From Rhizobium rosettiformans W3 (GTDB taxonomy: Bacteria > Pseudomonadota > Alphaproteobacteria > Rhizobiales > Rhizobiaceae), in assembly GCF_004912135.1 (NCBI RefSeq), contig NZ_STGU01000022.1, forward strand, positions 1 through 34,381: 34,381 nt of DNA, read 5' to 3'. The notes under the pieces are model-generated. The model had not been told where the DNA came from. It saw nothing but the letters and a program-made list of their open reading frames with translations, and did not search any database. This document shows, one piece after another, positions 16,006 to 23,893 of the stretch; the first letter of the stretch is position 1, and every line of letters starts with the position of its first letter. Position numbers and translations under genes: made by a program.

Positions 16006-16683
16006 ATGCTTAAGAAGATTTTCGTGATTTTAGCCTTGGTGATGGGCGGGGCAACGGTCGCCTCGGCGTCAACCGTTGCTGTATCGACGGCAAACGTCAA
16101 CCTGCGCGCCGGACCGGCAACAAGCTATCCGGTGGTGACAGTATTGCCCCAGGGCGCGCGCATCGTCACCCATGGTTGCGTTGCTGATTATGCATGGTGC
16201 GATGTTGCATTCGGCCAGTATCGGGGCTGGGTGTCTGCAAGCTATATTCAGGTGGTCTACAAAGGCGGCCCCGTCGTCTTATCCGCCGCAGTCGCTCCCA
16301 CCGTCGGTGTGACCGTGGTGACCTATGACCGCACCTACTGGAACACCCATTACGTGGCGCAGCCGTGGTACCGGTCCTGGACATCCTACTACCGTCCCTA
16401 TGCTCCCGTCGCACCACGGGTTGAGACCTATGGTCGAAGCGCGACATGCGTTGATGGCAACTGCACGGGGACACGCACGGCGACGGGAATTTATGGTGGA
16501 ACGACGAGCCAGACCCGTAATTGCTCAGGTGGTGAATGCAGCGCAACCCGTGAGACCACTGGGCGCTTCGGCAATTCAGCTTCCCGCGTCCGCAACTGCA
16601 GCGCCAATGACCGCAGTTGCAACATGACGCGCACTGGCCCGGCGGGTGGTACTGCGACCGGAACCCGCACCTTCAGCCGTTGA
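16006..16683 (+). CDS. Secreted SH3b-domain protein with C-terminal cysteine-pair repeats
   Basis: The product has 225 residues with a signal peptide (about 1-22). A bacterial SH3 domain (about 25-85) contains VNLRAGPATSYPVV and RGWVSASYIQ, the usual SH3b core that binds cell wall or peptide ligands. A linker rich in Tyr and Trp follows (about 105-145). The last 80 residues hold three imperfect repeats of about 26 residues with the pattern C-x(3-4)-C-x-x-TR-x-TG-x-x-G, for example CVDGNCTGTRTATG and CSGGECSATRETTG. Each repeat carries a cysteine pair that could form a disulfide outside the cytoplasm. An in-frame extension to 15865 runs through the promoter region and is rejected. The location suggests an envelope role linked to the exporter downstream; the precise role is unknown. 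Confidence 0.8.
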   Translation: MLKKIFVILALVMGGATVASASTVAVSTANVNLRAGPATSYPVVTVLPQGARIVTHGCVADYAWCDVAFGQYRGWVSASYIQVVYKGGPVVLSAAVAPTVGVTVVTYDRTYWNTHYVAQPWYRSWTSYYRPYAPVAPRVETYGRSATCVDGNCTGTRTATGIYGGTTSQTRNCSGGECSATRETTGRFGNSASRVRNCSANDRSCNMTRTGPAGGTATGTRTFSR

Positions 16684-16843
16684 GGCGTCAGTCGCCTCCA
16701 TCACCGGGGCACCTGCGGGACAGCCTGTCGGCGGAGTGAGAACACCTTGGCTGGAACGACGGTCACGGCCCTCACTCTGTCCGTCGGAATGGGCGCGCCA
16801 GACACGACACACCGAAATTCATCTGATGAGGAGAAACAGGGAC

Positions 16844-17158
16844 ATGAAACCTGATGTATTGGCACGGTTGGTTTGTGCCGCTTGCGTTGCCCTGCCGCTG
16901 TCCGGCGTTCAGGCACAGACAATCTCTGATGCCGACAGACAGAAACTGGCTGAAAACTTTGTCCAGGCAGATGCCGATGGCGACAAGGCTCTGACCCGCT
17001 CGGAGTTTCACTCTCTTCTTTCGCTCAATGCACAAGACAACCTGGGTAGGGCTGGCCAGATCGTGAAGTTTGGTCGCCAGGACATGGCCTTCAACCGGAT
17101 CGACGCCGATGGCAACGGCGTGGTGACGCAGCAAGAATTGCAAGCGCTGGCGCGATGA
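16844..17158 (+). CDS. Small secreted EF-hand calcium-binding protein
   Basis: The product has 104 residues with a signal peptide ending at about residue 24 (GVQA). Two EF-hand loops are visible: D43-A-D45-G-D47 with E54, and D87-A-D89-G-N91 with E98. Both keep the ligand positions 1, 3, 5, 9 and 12, so calcium binding is likely. The ATG at 16844 follows GAGGAGA; a longer frame reaching to 16646 lacks a signal peptide and is less likely. The last codons overlap the adaptor gene by 4 bases (ATGA), so the EF-hand protein is made with the DevB-like adaptor. It may be a periplasmic calcium sensor or chaperone for the exporter. That link is inference from coupling. A 160-base gap separates it from the SH3b gene. 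Confidence 0.85.
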   Translation: MKPDVLARLVCAACVALPLSGVQAQTISDADRQKLAENFVQADADGDKALTRSEFHSLLSLNAQDNLGRAGQIVKFGRQDMAFNRIDADGNGVVTQQELQALAR

Positions 17159-18414
17159 GTTCCAGCATTCACTCCCCGGAAGACGCGACCGTCTCCAACA
17201 CCTTGCCACTGGCCGACAATGGCAAGGATCGGTCTTCGTCGAAGATCACCCAGCGGAAGAAGTCGAGTTGGGCGCTGAACGGGCTGATCGCCGCATCGCT
17301 TCTCCTGATCGGTGGCGTCATTGGTCTCTACTTTCAGGGACCTGCGATACGCGCTGTCTTCGATTGGACGAAGCTCGAGCCTGGCGCCGGTGCTCGGCAG
17401 CCCATCGCGCTCCCCGTTGAGCGCGTGCCTTCCCCCGAGCGCGTCGCGGCGATGGCAACCGGTGACGTTGTCTCTCTCGGTCGTCTTCAGCCGGCCGGAG
17501 GGATCGTCTCTGTGGCACTTCCGCAAGGGGCCGGCGACGCGCGCATCGACCGTATCCTGGTCGACGACGGCGATGTCGTGGCCAAAGGCGATGTATTGGC
17601 CGTGCTCGACAGTCTCGTGCTGTTTGAATCTGCTCTGACCAGCGCGGAAAGCTCACTTGCGATCCGGCGTGCAGCACTTTCCCAGGTCAAGGTTCAGGTC
17701 GCGGCGGCTGAAGCCGAGCTTCGTGCGCAGGTTAGGGGAGCAGAGGCTTCGCTTGCGAGGACCGAGCGCGAGTTGACCCGCGTGACTTCCCTGTTGGGCA
17801 CAGGCGTCTCGACCCAGGCGACCCTCGAGGAGGCAGAACGGTCCGCCGACACAGCTCGCGCCGATCTCGACCGACTGCGGGCGTCGATGACCCGTTATGA
17901 GCCCGGGCCGGATGACCAGCAGGTCGATATCGCCGTAGCGACCGCGGATCTCGCTGCGGCAGAAGCCGCCGTTGAACAGGCGCGCCGCGACCTCGACAGG
18001 GCCCGAGTTCTGGCGCCGCAGGATGGGGCCATTATCGAGGTATCGGCGCGCGCCGGAGAACGGCCGCCTGCAGACGGGCTTTTGCGGATGGGTGACACGG
18101 CGCGAATGGAGGCTGAACTCGAAGTGTTCCAGACCATGGTTCCGAGGGTCGCGGTCGGTCAGTCCGTGTCGCTCGTCTCCGGCGTGCTTGGCGACGAACA
18201 ATTGACAGGAACGGTCTCGCGCATCGGCACGCTGGTCGGGCGGCAGAGCGTAACAGCGGACGATCCGGCGGCGAATACCGATGCGCGCGTGCTTCTGGTC
18301 ACGGTCTCTCTCGACGAGGCTTCAAGTCTCCGTGCTGCGTCTTACGTCAACCTCGAGGTCGTTGCCCGGATTGCCGTCGCGTCCGACACGCCTGAAGAGG
18401 GAGGTGGACCATGA
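17155..18414 (+). CDS. DevB-type periplasmic adaptor (HlyD family) of an ABC exporter
   Basis: The protein has 419 residues. A cytoplasmic tail of about 38 residues precedes one membrane helix (about 39-61). A lipoyl-like half-domain (around SVALPQGAGDARIDRILVDD, and GDVLAVLDS) follows, then a long alpha-helical hairpin (about 155-285) and the second lipoyl and beta-barrel halves (ARVLAPQDGAIIEVSARAGE). This is the membrane fusion protein layout. Gene order with a FtsX-like permease and an ATPase matches DevBCA, which in cyanobacteria exports glycolipid through a TolC partner. No outer membrane channel gene lies in the window, so a TolC elsewhere would be needed. The start overlaps the EF-hand gene and the stop overlaps the permease gene, both by 4 bases. 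Confidence 0.88.
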   Translation: MSSSIHSPEDATVSNTLPLADNGKDRSSSKITQRKKSSWALNGLIAASLLLIGGVIGLYFQGPAIRAVFDWTKLEPGAGARQPIALPVERVPSPERVAAMATGDVVSLGRLQPAGGIVSVALPQGAGDARIDRILVDDGDVVAKGDVLAVLDSLVLFESALTSAESSLAIRRAALSQVKVQVAAAEAELRAQVRGAEASLARTERELTRVTSLLGTGVSTQATLEEAERSADTARADLDRLRASMTRYEPGPDDQQVDIAVATADLAAAEAAVEQARRDLDRARVLAPQDGAIIEVSARAGERPPADGLLRMGDTARMEAELEVFQTMVPRVAVGQSVSLVSGVLGDEQLTGTVSRIGTLVGRQSVTADDPAANTDARVLLVTVSLDEASSLRAASYVNLEVVARIAVASDTPEEGGGP

Positions 18415-19589
18415 CGGGTTTGCTCTCAAGCCTTCTTGGTCGGCTCCCCATCGGGTATCTTCAGCTCATGCATCACCCGGGCCGGTTGATGGCTGCTTTG
18501 GCCGGGGTTGCCTTTGCCAATGTGCTTGTCTTCGTCCAGCTCGGTCTCGCCGGATCCATGGCGGAATCAGTGGCCATTCCCTATCGGCTCTTCAAGCCCG
18601 ACCTTCTGATCATGTCACCTGTCGAATCCGAGACATTGTCCGATGCGGCCACACTGGCGCGACAAAGACTGTTCCAGGCACAGGTGCACCCGGATGTAAC
18701 AGGCGGTACGCCCGTTTACATGGGGCGCTCGACCTGGATCTCGGGTCATGACGCGTCATCCTCGATCCAGTTCATCGGGCTCTCGCCGGACGCCGGCTCC
18801 TTCGTAGACGACGCGCTGGTCGATCCCCTGGTCAGCCTATCCCTGTCCGACACGGCGCTTGTCGATAGGCTGACCCGCTTTGTCGATATGCGCAGCTTTT
18901 CCGGGGCAAGTCCGAAGGCACCGGTGTCATTCGAGATGCAAAATCGTCAGATCGGCGCGATCGGGACCGTGTCGATCGGCGGCGGCTTCGGCGGCGATGG
19001 CGTCTTCCTTGTCTCCGATCAGACCTTCTTCCATCTGTTCCCACAGCGGAGCTCCGCCACGCCAAGCCATATTTTGCTGACGCTTGCCCCGGGCGCAGAT
19101 CCCGGACGGGTTGCCGCCGAGTTGATGCAGCTCTACCCGCCCGACACGGTTCGGATCCGCGCGGTCACGGACGCAATGGAACACGAGATCCGCTACCAGA
19201 TGACAGAGCGTCCGACCGGCCTGATCTTCGCCTTTGGCGTGGCCATCGGCGTCGTCGTCGGCATCGTAATTGCCTATCAGGTGCTGTCTTCAGATGTTGC
19301 CGATCACATCCGCGAATACGCGACCTTCAAGGCCATGGGCTTCCGCCAGGGGTTTTTCGTCGGGATCATCCTGGAGGAGGCGATCATACTGGCCGCGATA
19401 GGCTTCTGGCCCGGCTTGGCGTTTTCGCACCTGTTTTATGAGGCGCTGGCTTATCTGACGAATATCCCAATCTTCATGACGCCGGAGCGCGCCGTCGCTG
19501 TCTTCATCGGGACGATCATGGCCTGCACACTGTCCGGCCTTCTCGCCATGCGCAAACTCGCCGCCGCCCAGCCGGCCGACCTGTTCTGA
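18411..19589 (+). CDS. DevC-type ABC exporter permease (FtsX/MacB-like)
   Basis: The product has 392 residues. One membrane helix at about 27-47 (LMAALAGVAFANVLVFVQLG) is followed by a large extracytoplasmic domain (about 50-265) and three C-terminal helices. The conserved coupling stretch HIREYATFKAMGF lies between the second and third helices, as in the DevC/FtsX superfamily. The MLHH/PGRLM-like N-terminal entry (LQLMHHPGRLMAALAG) is typical of DevC. It forms the membrane part of an exporter with the ATPase at 19596-20294 and the adaptor upstream. The substrate cannot be told from the sequence; lipids, glycolipids or peptides are all possible for this superfamily. Confidence 0.88.
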   Translation: MTGLLSSLLGRLPIGYLQLMHHPGRLMAALAGVAFANVLVFVQLGLAGSMAESVAIPYRLFKPDLLIMSPVESETLSDAATLARQRLFQAQVHPDVTGGTPVYMGRSTWISGHDASSSIQFIGLSPDAGSFVDDALVDPLVSLSLSDTALVDRLTRFVDMRSFSGASPKAPVSFEMQNRQIGAIGTVSIGGGFGGDGVFLVSDQTFFHLFPQRSSATPSHILLTLAPGADPGRVAAELMQLYPPDTVRIRAVTDAMEHEIRYQMTERPTGLIFAFGVAIGVVVGIVIAYQVLSSDVADHIREYATFKAMGFRQGFFVGIILEEAIILAAIGFWPGLAFSHLFYEALAYLTNIPIFMTPERAVAVFIGTIMACTLSGLLAMRKLAAAQPADLF

Positions 19590-19595
19590 GGCCCC

Positions 19596-20294
19596 ATGAC
19601 AGACGCAGCCATTTCAGTCAGAGGTCTCGAGCACTTCTTTGGCGAGGGCGAGGCCCGCAAACAGGCCCTGTTCGATATCAACCTGGAGATCCGGCGCGGA
19701 TCGCTGACGATCCTCATGGGGCCGTCGGGATCGGGCAAGACCACGCTCCTGACCATCATGGGATGCCTGCGCGAGGTTTATGCCGGTAGCATCCGACTTC
19801 TGGACCAGGAGCTGTTTGCATCGGACGAAATCACCCGCGTCGACATGCGCAGGCGCCTCGGCTTCATCTTCCAGGCTCATAACTTGCATGACAGCCTGAC
19901 GGCACGGCAGAACGTGATGATGGGTTTGCAGGTCCATGGCCGGGGCGATCCCAAGAGGCACGCCCAAGCGGCGGATCACCTTCTGGGCCTCCTTGGGCTA
20001 GGCGAGCGGCTAGACTACCGTCCGGCGAACCTGTCTGGCGGGCAGAAACAGCGTGTGGCCATAGCGCGGGCTCTCGTATCGAACCCCGACATTATCTTCG
20101 CCGACGAGCCGACCGCAGCGCTCGACAAGGTCAGCGGAATGGCGGCGGTGCGCCTGTTCAAGGATCTTGGCCGCACGCGTGGTACCACGACCGTCATGGT
20201 CACCCACGACTCCCGCATCCTCGATCTCGCGGATCGCATCATCACGCTGGAGGACGGCAGGATCATCGAAGATCGCGCGGTATCTGGCGCCTAG
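19596..20294 (+). CDS. DevA-type ABC exporter ATPase
   Basis: The protein has 232 residues, the size of a lone ABC ATPase of the MacB/LolD/DevA group. Motifs are GPSGSGKTT (42-50, Walker A), a Q-loop at FIFQAHNLHDSLTARQNV, the signature LSGGQKQRVAIARAL (146-160), Walker B IIFADEP (166-172) and a switch histidine in MVTHDSR. It lies 6 bases after the permease stop and ends the export operon. It powers the exporter by ATP hydrolysis at the inner membrane. Downstream, 264 bases run to the lacI-family gene; they contain only a weak 6-bp stem (AACGGG and CCCGTT near 20324-20345) and no gene I can support. Confidence 0.92.
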   Translation: MTDAAISVRGLEHFFGEGEARKQALFDINLEIRRGSLTILMGPSGSGKTTLLTIMGCLREVYAGSIRLLDQELFASDEITRVDMRRRLGFIFQAHNLHDSLTARQNVMMGLQVHGRGDPKRHAQAADHLLGLLGLGERLDYRPANLSGGQKQRVAIARALVSNPDIIFADEPTAALDKVSGMAAVRLFKDLGRTRGTTTVMVTHDSRILDLADRIITLEDGRIIEDRAVSGA

Positions 20295-20558
20295 GCAATA
20301 CTGCGGCAATGAAGGTGCCAATAACGGGTCGAGATCGCCCCCGTTGGACTGCCTTTGGATGCGCCTCAGATCAGAGGTTGAAACGAGCGAGATGTCACCA
20401 TGACGCTTATCCGCATTTCATCTCATGTGCTTGCATTCATTTGCGCTACACCCGAAGTCACGTCACACTATAGAGGTATAGACTATGGTCTGTCGTTTTT
20501 CTGGGGCTCTGCTCCGGTGACTTTTAGTGCGAGGCGCGCTTGTTGTTAATGTCCCCCC

Positions 20559-21605
20559 ATGCGCAGGAATAGTTCTTCCGTTTTTGTGAGCGCCAAGATG
20601 GTGGCGGAGCGCGCGGGCGTGTCTCGTTCGGCGGTCTCGCGGACTTTTACCGATGGCGCGAGCGTCTCGGAAGAGACGCGGCGCAAGGTGATCGAGGCGG
20701 CAGAGGCGCTCGGATATCACGTCAATCATCTCGCCCGGCAACTCCGCGAGCGGAGCAACATCGTCTGCCTGATCGTCTCGGATCTGACCACGCCGGTCCG
20801 GGCGGCGATGGTCGATCACCTGACCCGCAAGCTTCAGGCGGCCGGCAAGATCACGGTGGTCTTAAACACCGAGAGCGACGAGGCGAACGTCAATCAAGCC
20901 CTGAAGCTCACCCTGCATTACCGGGCCGATGCGACAGTCGTTCTCTCGGGCACCCCTTCGACTGCGCTCGTCCGAACCGCGCTCGCCAATGGTCAGCAGG
21001 TCATCCTGATCAATCGCGACGATCGGCTCGAGGGCTGCGACAATGTCGGGCTCGACAATGCGACCGCGGCACGTGAGGCATTGTTCCTGTTGCGCCGGGC
21101 GGGCTGTGCGCGGATCGGGATCCTGACCTCTGCCGCGCGAACGCCGAGCCTTGTCGAGCGTGAGCAGCGTTTCGTCGAGGCAGCCAAGCGAGAGGGGCTT
21201 TCGGTGCTGACGGTAGAGGCGGAAGCCACCAGTTATCGCGCAGGTCTCGAGATTGCCAAACGGGTCTTCGCCCGTTCCGCCCCGCCTGACGGCGTCTTCT
21301 GTGTCACCGATCTCCTGGCCTTGGGGTTCATGGACGGCGCGCGATCAGACTTCGGCCTGCGCATACCCGAGGATCTCTGTGTCATCGGCTTCGACAATAT
21401 CGAGCAGGCGTCCTGGGAGGCATATCGTTTGACCACATTCGAGCAACCGCTGGAAAAGATAGCCGGCCATGTCGTTGCGCTGCTGACAGATCTGGACAAA
21501 CGGGCGGATTCCGGCGAGCGACCGGATCTTGCCGGGCGCGGCGAGGCCGTCTTTGAACCGGTCGCCGTGTGGAGACGCTCGGTCCGTCCGCATTCTGGTC
21601 AGTGA
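20559..21605 (+). CDS. LacI-family transcriptional regulator
   Basis: The protein has 348 residues. The N-terminal helix-turn-helix and hinge (about 10-65) read VSAKMVAERAGVSRSAVSRT, then SEETRRKVIEAAEALGYHVN. The rest is a periplasmic-binding-protein-like effector domain with VLIGFDN-type motif VIGFDNIEQASW near the C-terminus. It stands directly upstream of and in the same direction as an ABC-transporter operon, and two palindromes that could be its operators lie between (21608-21623 and 21684-21703). It probably represses the operon until a sugar phosphate, polyol phosphate or phosphodiester-related ligand binds. The ligand is not visible in the sequence. Confidence 0.93.
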   Translation: MRRNSSSVFVSAKMVAERAGVSRSAVSRTFTDGASVSEETRRKVIEAAEALGYHVNHLARQLRERSNIVCLIVSDLTTPVRAAMVDHLTRKLQAAGKITVVLNTESDEANVNQALKLTLHYRADATVVLSGTPSTALVRTALANGQQVILINRDDRLEGCDNVGLDNATAAREALFLLRRAGCARIGILTSAARTPSLVEREQRFVEAAKREGLSVLTVEAEATSYRAGLEIAKRVFARSAPPDGVFCVTDLLALGFMDGARSDFGLRIPEDLCVIGFDNIEQASWEAYRLTTFEQPLEKIAGHVVALLTDLDKRADSGERPDLAGRGEAVFEPVAVWRRSVRPHSGQ

Positions 21606-21607
21606 TA

Positions 21608-21623
21608 ATGCACGCGTGTGCAT
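21608..21623 (+). promoter_or_regulatory. Palindrome 1, possible LacI-family operator
   Basis: ATGCAC-GCGT-GTGCAT: two 6-base inverted arms with a 4-base spacer, 2 bases after the lacI-family stop codon. The core TGCACGC-x-TGTGCA is shared with palindrome 2, with centres 78 bases apart. Shared sequence and location upstream of the transporter genes suggest binding by the regulator just encoded. Confidence 0.6.
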
Positions 21624-21683
21624 CGCGCCGATGTCATCAAACCTTCGTCTAAGCCCGTTAGGAAGTTGCCGTCCGGGCAAAAG

Positions 21684-21703
21684 GATTGCACGCATGTGCA
21701 ATC
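21684..21703 (+). promoter_or_regulatory. Palindrome 2, possible LacI-family operator
   Basis: GATTGCAC-GCAT-GTGCAATC: two perfect 8-base inverted arms around a 4-base spacer, 158 bases before the binding-protein ATG. It is the stronger of two related sites. Two sites in one intergenic region would allow looping by a dimer-of-dimers or cooperative repression. A small TTGCC-GTCCG-GGCAA stem lies just before it. Confidence 0.65.
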
Positions 21704-21861
21704 TTGGGTCCTGTCGTGTGGCCGGAGGCGGCCGGCGTGATCGGCGGGCATGCCCGGGCGCAGAATTCCGAAGAGACGCAAGCCCAGCTATCAGGCTGGT
21801 GATTGGATGTCTCAGGGTTTGACCGAGCCGGCGCTGAGCGCGGCAATCTAGGGAGAAGACG

Positions 21862-23013
21862 ATGAAGCGTCGCGCATTCCTCATTTCGACCGCTGGCACC
21901 GTGGCCGGCATGATGATCCTCCCGAAGCTGTCCTTCGCAGCCGAGGGTCAGATCGACTGGTACACCGGCTCCGATGCCAACGTCCTCGATTTCTGGACCA
22001 ACAGCGTCAAGCCGGCTTTCGAGGCGGCCAATGCCGGTGTGAAGCTGAACCTCGTCGACGCCGGCGACAATGCAGGCATCCAGGCAATCGCCGAGCGTGC
22101 CATGGCGGCGATGCAGACCAACACCGATCCGCAGGCCGATTATTTCGAGCACACGGATCCGCGTCTGCCGAAGGGGGCCATCGAAGCCGGCCTTTACGTG
22201 AACATGAAGGAAGCCGGCCTTTCGAACTATTCCAAGGTCAATCCGCTTGCCATCGATAGCGAATACTCGCTCCCCTATCGCGGCAGCCAGGTTCTTCTGG
22301 CATACGACACCACCAAGCTTTCGGCCGCCGATGCGCCGAAGACCTGGGATGCGCTGGTCACCTGGATCAAGGCAAATCCTGGCCAGTTCGTCTACAATCG
22401 TCCGGACAAGGGCGGTTCGGGCGGCAACTTCGTCCGCCGCGCCATTCATCAGGCGAACGGCCTCGATCCCAAGGCCTTCACCGTCGACAACTACACCGAA
22501 GCCTTCGGCAACGAAGCGCTGGGCAAGGCCTGGGAGCTGCTGAAGGATATCGCGCCGTCGCTCTATGACAACGGCGCCTATTCCTCCGGCAACACCCAGT
22601 CGATCCAGTTGCTCGCGCAGGGCGTGGTCACCATGACCCCGGTCTGGTCCGACCAGGTTCTCCAGGCGATCGATCAGGGCGTTCTGCCGGAAACGACCGG
22701 TATCGTGCAGCTTCAGGATCTGGCGCTTTGCGGCAACTTCTCCCGTGCCGTCGTCTTGAGCAATGGCAAGAACCGGGATGCAGCGCTGAAGCTCGCCGAT
22801 TTCATCCTGACCGAAGAGATCCAGGGTGCCATTCTGTCCGAGCTCGGCGGCTTCCCGGGTGTCAGCTGGGACCACGTGTCTGCCGATCTGCGCGAGAAGT
22901 TTGCAGACATCATCCCGAGCAGCATCCCGACCTTCCCGTCGGGTGCCTGGGAAGTTGCGGTCAATGACGGTTGGTATCGCAACGTGGCGCCGACCATCGA
23001 CCGGAAGTCGTGA
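21862..23013 (+). CDS. ABC transporter periplasmic substrate-binding protein (Fbp/Pot-like group)
   Basis: The protein has 383 residues. The N-terminus MKRRAFLISTAGTVAGMMIL followed by an SFAAEG cleavage region looks like a twin-arginine or Sec signal. The mature part matches family 1 extracellular binding proteins that bring iron, polyamines, thiamine, phosphonates or sugar phosphates, for example the segments DWYTGSDANVLDFW, LPYRGSQVLLAYDT and FVYNRPDKGGSGGNF. A GGGAGAAG ribosome site precedes the ATG. It overlaps the first permease gene by 4 bases. Genes for a glycerophosphodiesterase and an inositol-monophosphatase-family enzyme at the end of the operon point to a phosphorylated polyol or phosphodiester ligand rather than iron. 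That is inference. Confidence 0.9.
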   Translation: MKRRAFLISTAGTVAGMMILPKLSFAAEGQIDWYTGSDANVLDFWTNSVKPAFEAANAGVKLNLVDAGDNAGIQAIAERAMAAMQTNTDPQADYFEHTDPRLPKGAIEAGLYVNMKEAGLSNYSKVNPLAIDSEYSLPYRGSQVLLAYDTTKLSAADAPKTWDALVTWIKANPGQFVYNRPDKGGSGGNFVRRAIHQANGLDPKAFTVDNYTEAFGNEALGKAWELLKDIAPSLYDNGAYSSGNTQSIQLLAQGVVTMTPVWSDQVLQAIDQGVLPETTGIVQLQDLALCGNFSRAVVLSNGKNRDAALKLADFILTEEIQGAILSELGGFPGVSWDHVSADLREKFADIIPSSIPTFPSGAWEVAVNDGWYRNVAPTIDRKS

Positions 23014-23888
23014 GTGCAGGCGTGACAACGTCTGGCATCTCCAGAACGAAGTCGGGCAGGGGGCTGATTGGCCTCCTGCTCGTCGCCGTGCCGGTTTCGC
23101 TCGTCGGATGGCTGGTCATCTGGCCAATCATCAGTGCCGTCCTGCGCACGGTGTGGCGGACCTCGCCCGAGGGGGAGTCAGGCTTCGACCTGTCGAGCTA
23201 CATCTTCTTCTTTTCCGACGCCTACAGCGTCAACAATCTCAGCCTGACCCTCTGGACCACGGCTGTCTGTGCTGTTTTGCTCCTCATCGTGTCCTTGCCG
23301 ATCGCGCTCTACCTGCGCTTCGCCAAGGGTCCGGTCGCCTCTTATGTCCAGGCTCTGGCAATCCTGCCGATGTTCGTGCCCTCGATCATCCTCGCCTATG
23401 CCCTGATCCGCGTCCTGGGTCCGAACGGCATGGTGGACCTTTTGTTGAATTTCGCCGGCCTGCCCAAACTGCGGACCCCTTACCTCACGCCCTGGGGGCC
23501 GGTGATCGGCCTCGTCTGGGACAACATCCCGCTGACGGTGCTGATCCTGCTCTCGGGTCTCGGATCGGTCGGTAACATGGCGATCGAAGCCGCACGCGAT
23601 GTCGGGGCCAGCAGGCTGCAGGTGCTTCGGCATATCATCCTGCCGCAGATCACCAATTCCATTCTCGTTGCACTTTCCTTCGCCGTCCTTGGCATCTTCT
23701 CCGCCTTCACGCTGCCCTATCTGCTCGGCCCTGCGTCACCGGAGATGATGGGCCCGTTCATGCAGCGCACCTTCCGCGACCTTAACGATCCCGTCGGCGC
23801 GATCACACAGGCAGTGATCACCTTCGGCTTCTGTATCGTGTTCGGCTTGTTTTACGTGCGCTCGGTCGCCAGAAATCAGGCGAGGTGA
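23010..23888 (+). CDS. ABC transporter permease 1
   Basis: From the GTG at 23010 the protein has 292 residues; the start overlaps the binding-protein stop (GTGA). An in-frame extension to 22971 only repeats the end of the neighbouring gene. Six membrane helices are predicted. The cytoplasmic coupling loop EAARDVGASRLQVLRHIILP (around 195-215) is the EAA motif that contacts the ATPase. It pairs with permease 2 to form the membrane channel of the importer. It has the size and motif pattern of PotB/FbpB-like permeases. Confidence 0.92.
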   Translation: MSAGVTTSGISRTKSGRGLIGLLLVAVPVSLVGWLVIWPIISAVLRTVWRTSPEGESGFDLSSYIFFFSDAYSVNNLSLTLWTTAVCAVLLLIVSLPIALYLRFAKGPVASYVQALAILPMFVPSIILAYALIRVLGPNGMVDLLLNFAGLPKLRTPYLTPWGPVIGLVWDNIPLTVLILLSGLGSVGNMAIEAARDVGASRLQVLRHIILPQITNSILVALSFAVLGIFSAFTLPYLLGPASPEMMGPFMQRTFRDLNDPVGAITQAVITFGFCIVFGLFYVRSVARNQAR

Positions 23889-23893
23889 GAGCC

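Noticed and set aside
15819..16100. N-terminal extension of the OmpR-type regulator
   Set aside because: The receiver domain starts at the inner Met; the extension has no domain and would cover the divergent promoter.
16646..16843. N-terminal extension of the EF-hand protein
   Set aside because: The extension hides the signal peptide; the ATG at 16844 has a strong GAGGAGA ribosome site.
20324..20345. Terminator after the DevA-type ATPase gene
   Set aside because: Only a 6-bp stem with a long loop and no T-run; too weak to report as a feature.
21658..23028. Long open frame on the minus strand opposite the binding-protein gene (456 codons)
   Set aside because: It has no recognisable domain and covers the operator region; the plus strand carries a full binding protein with signal peptide.
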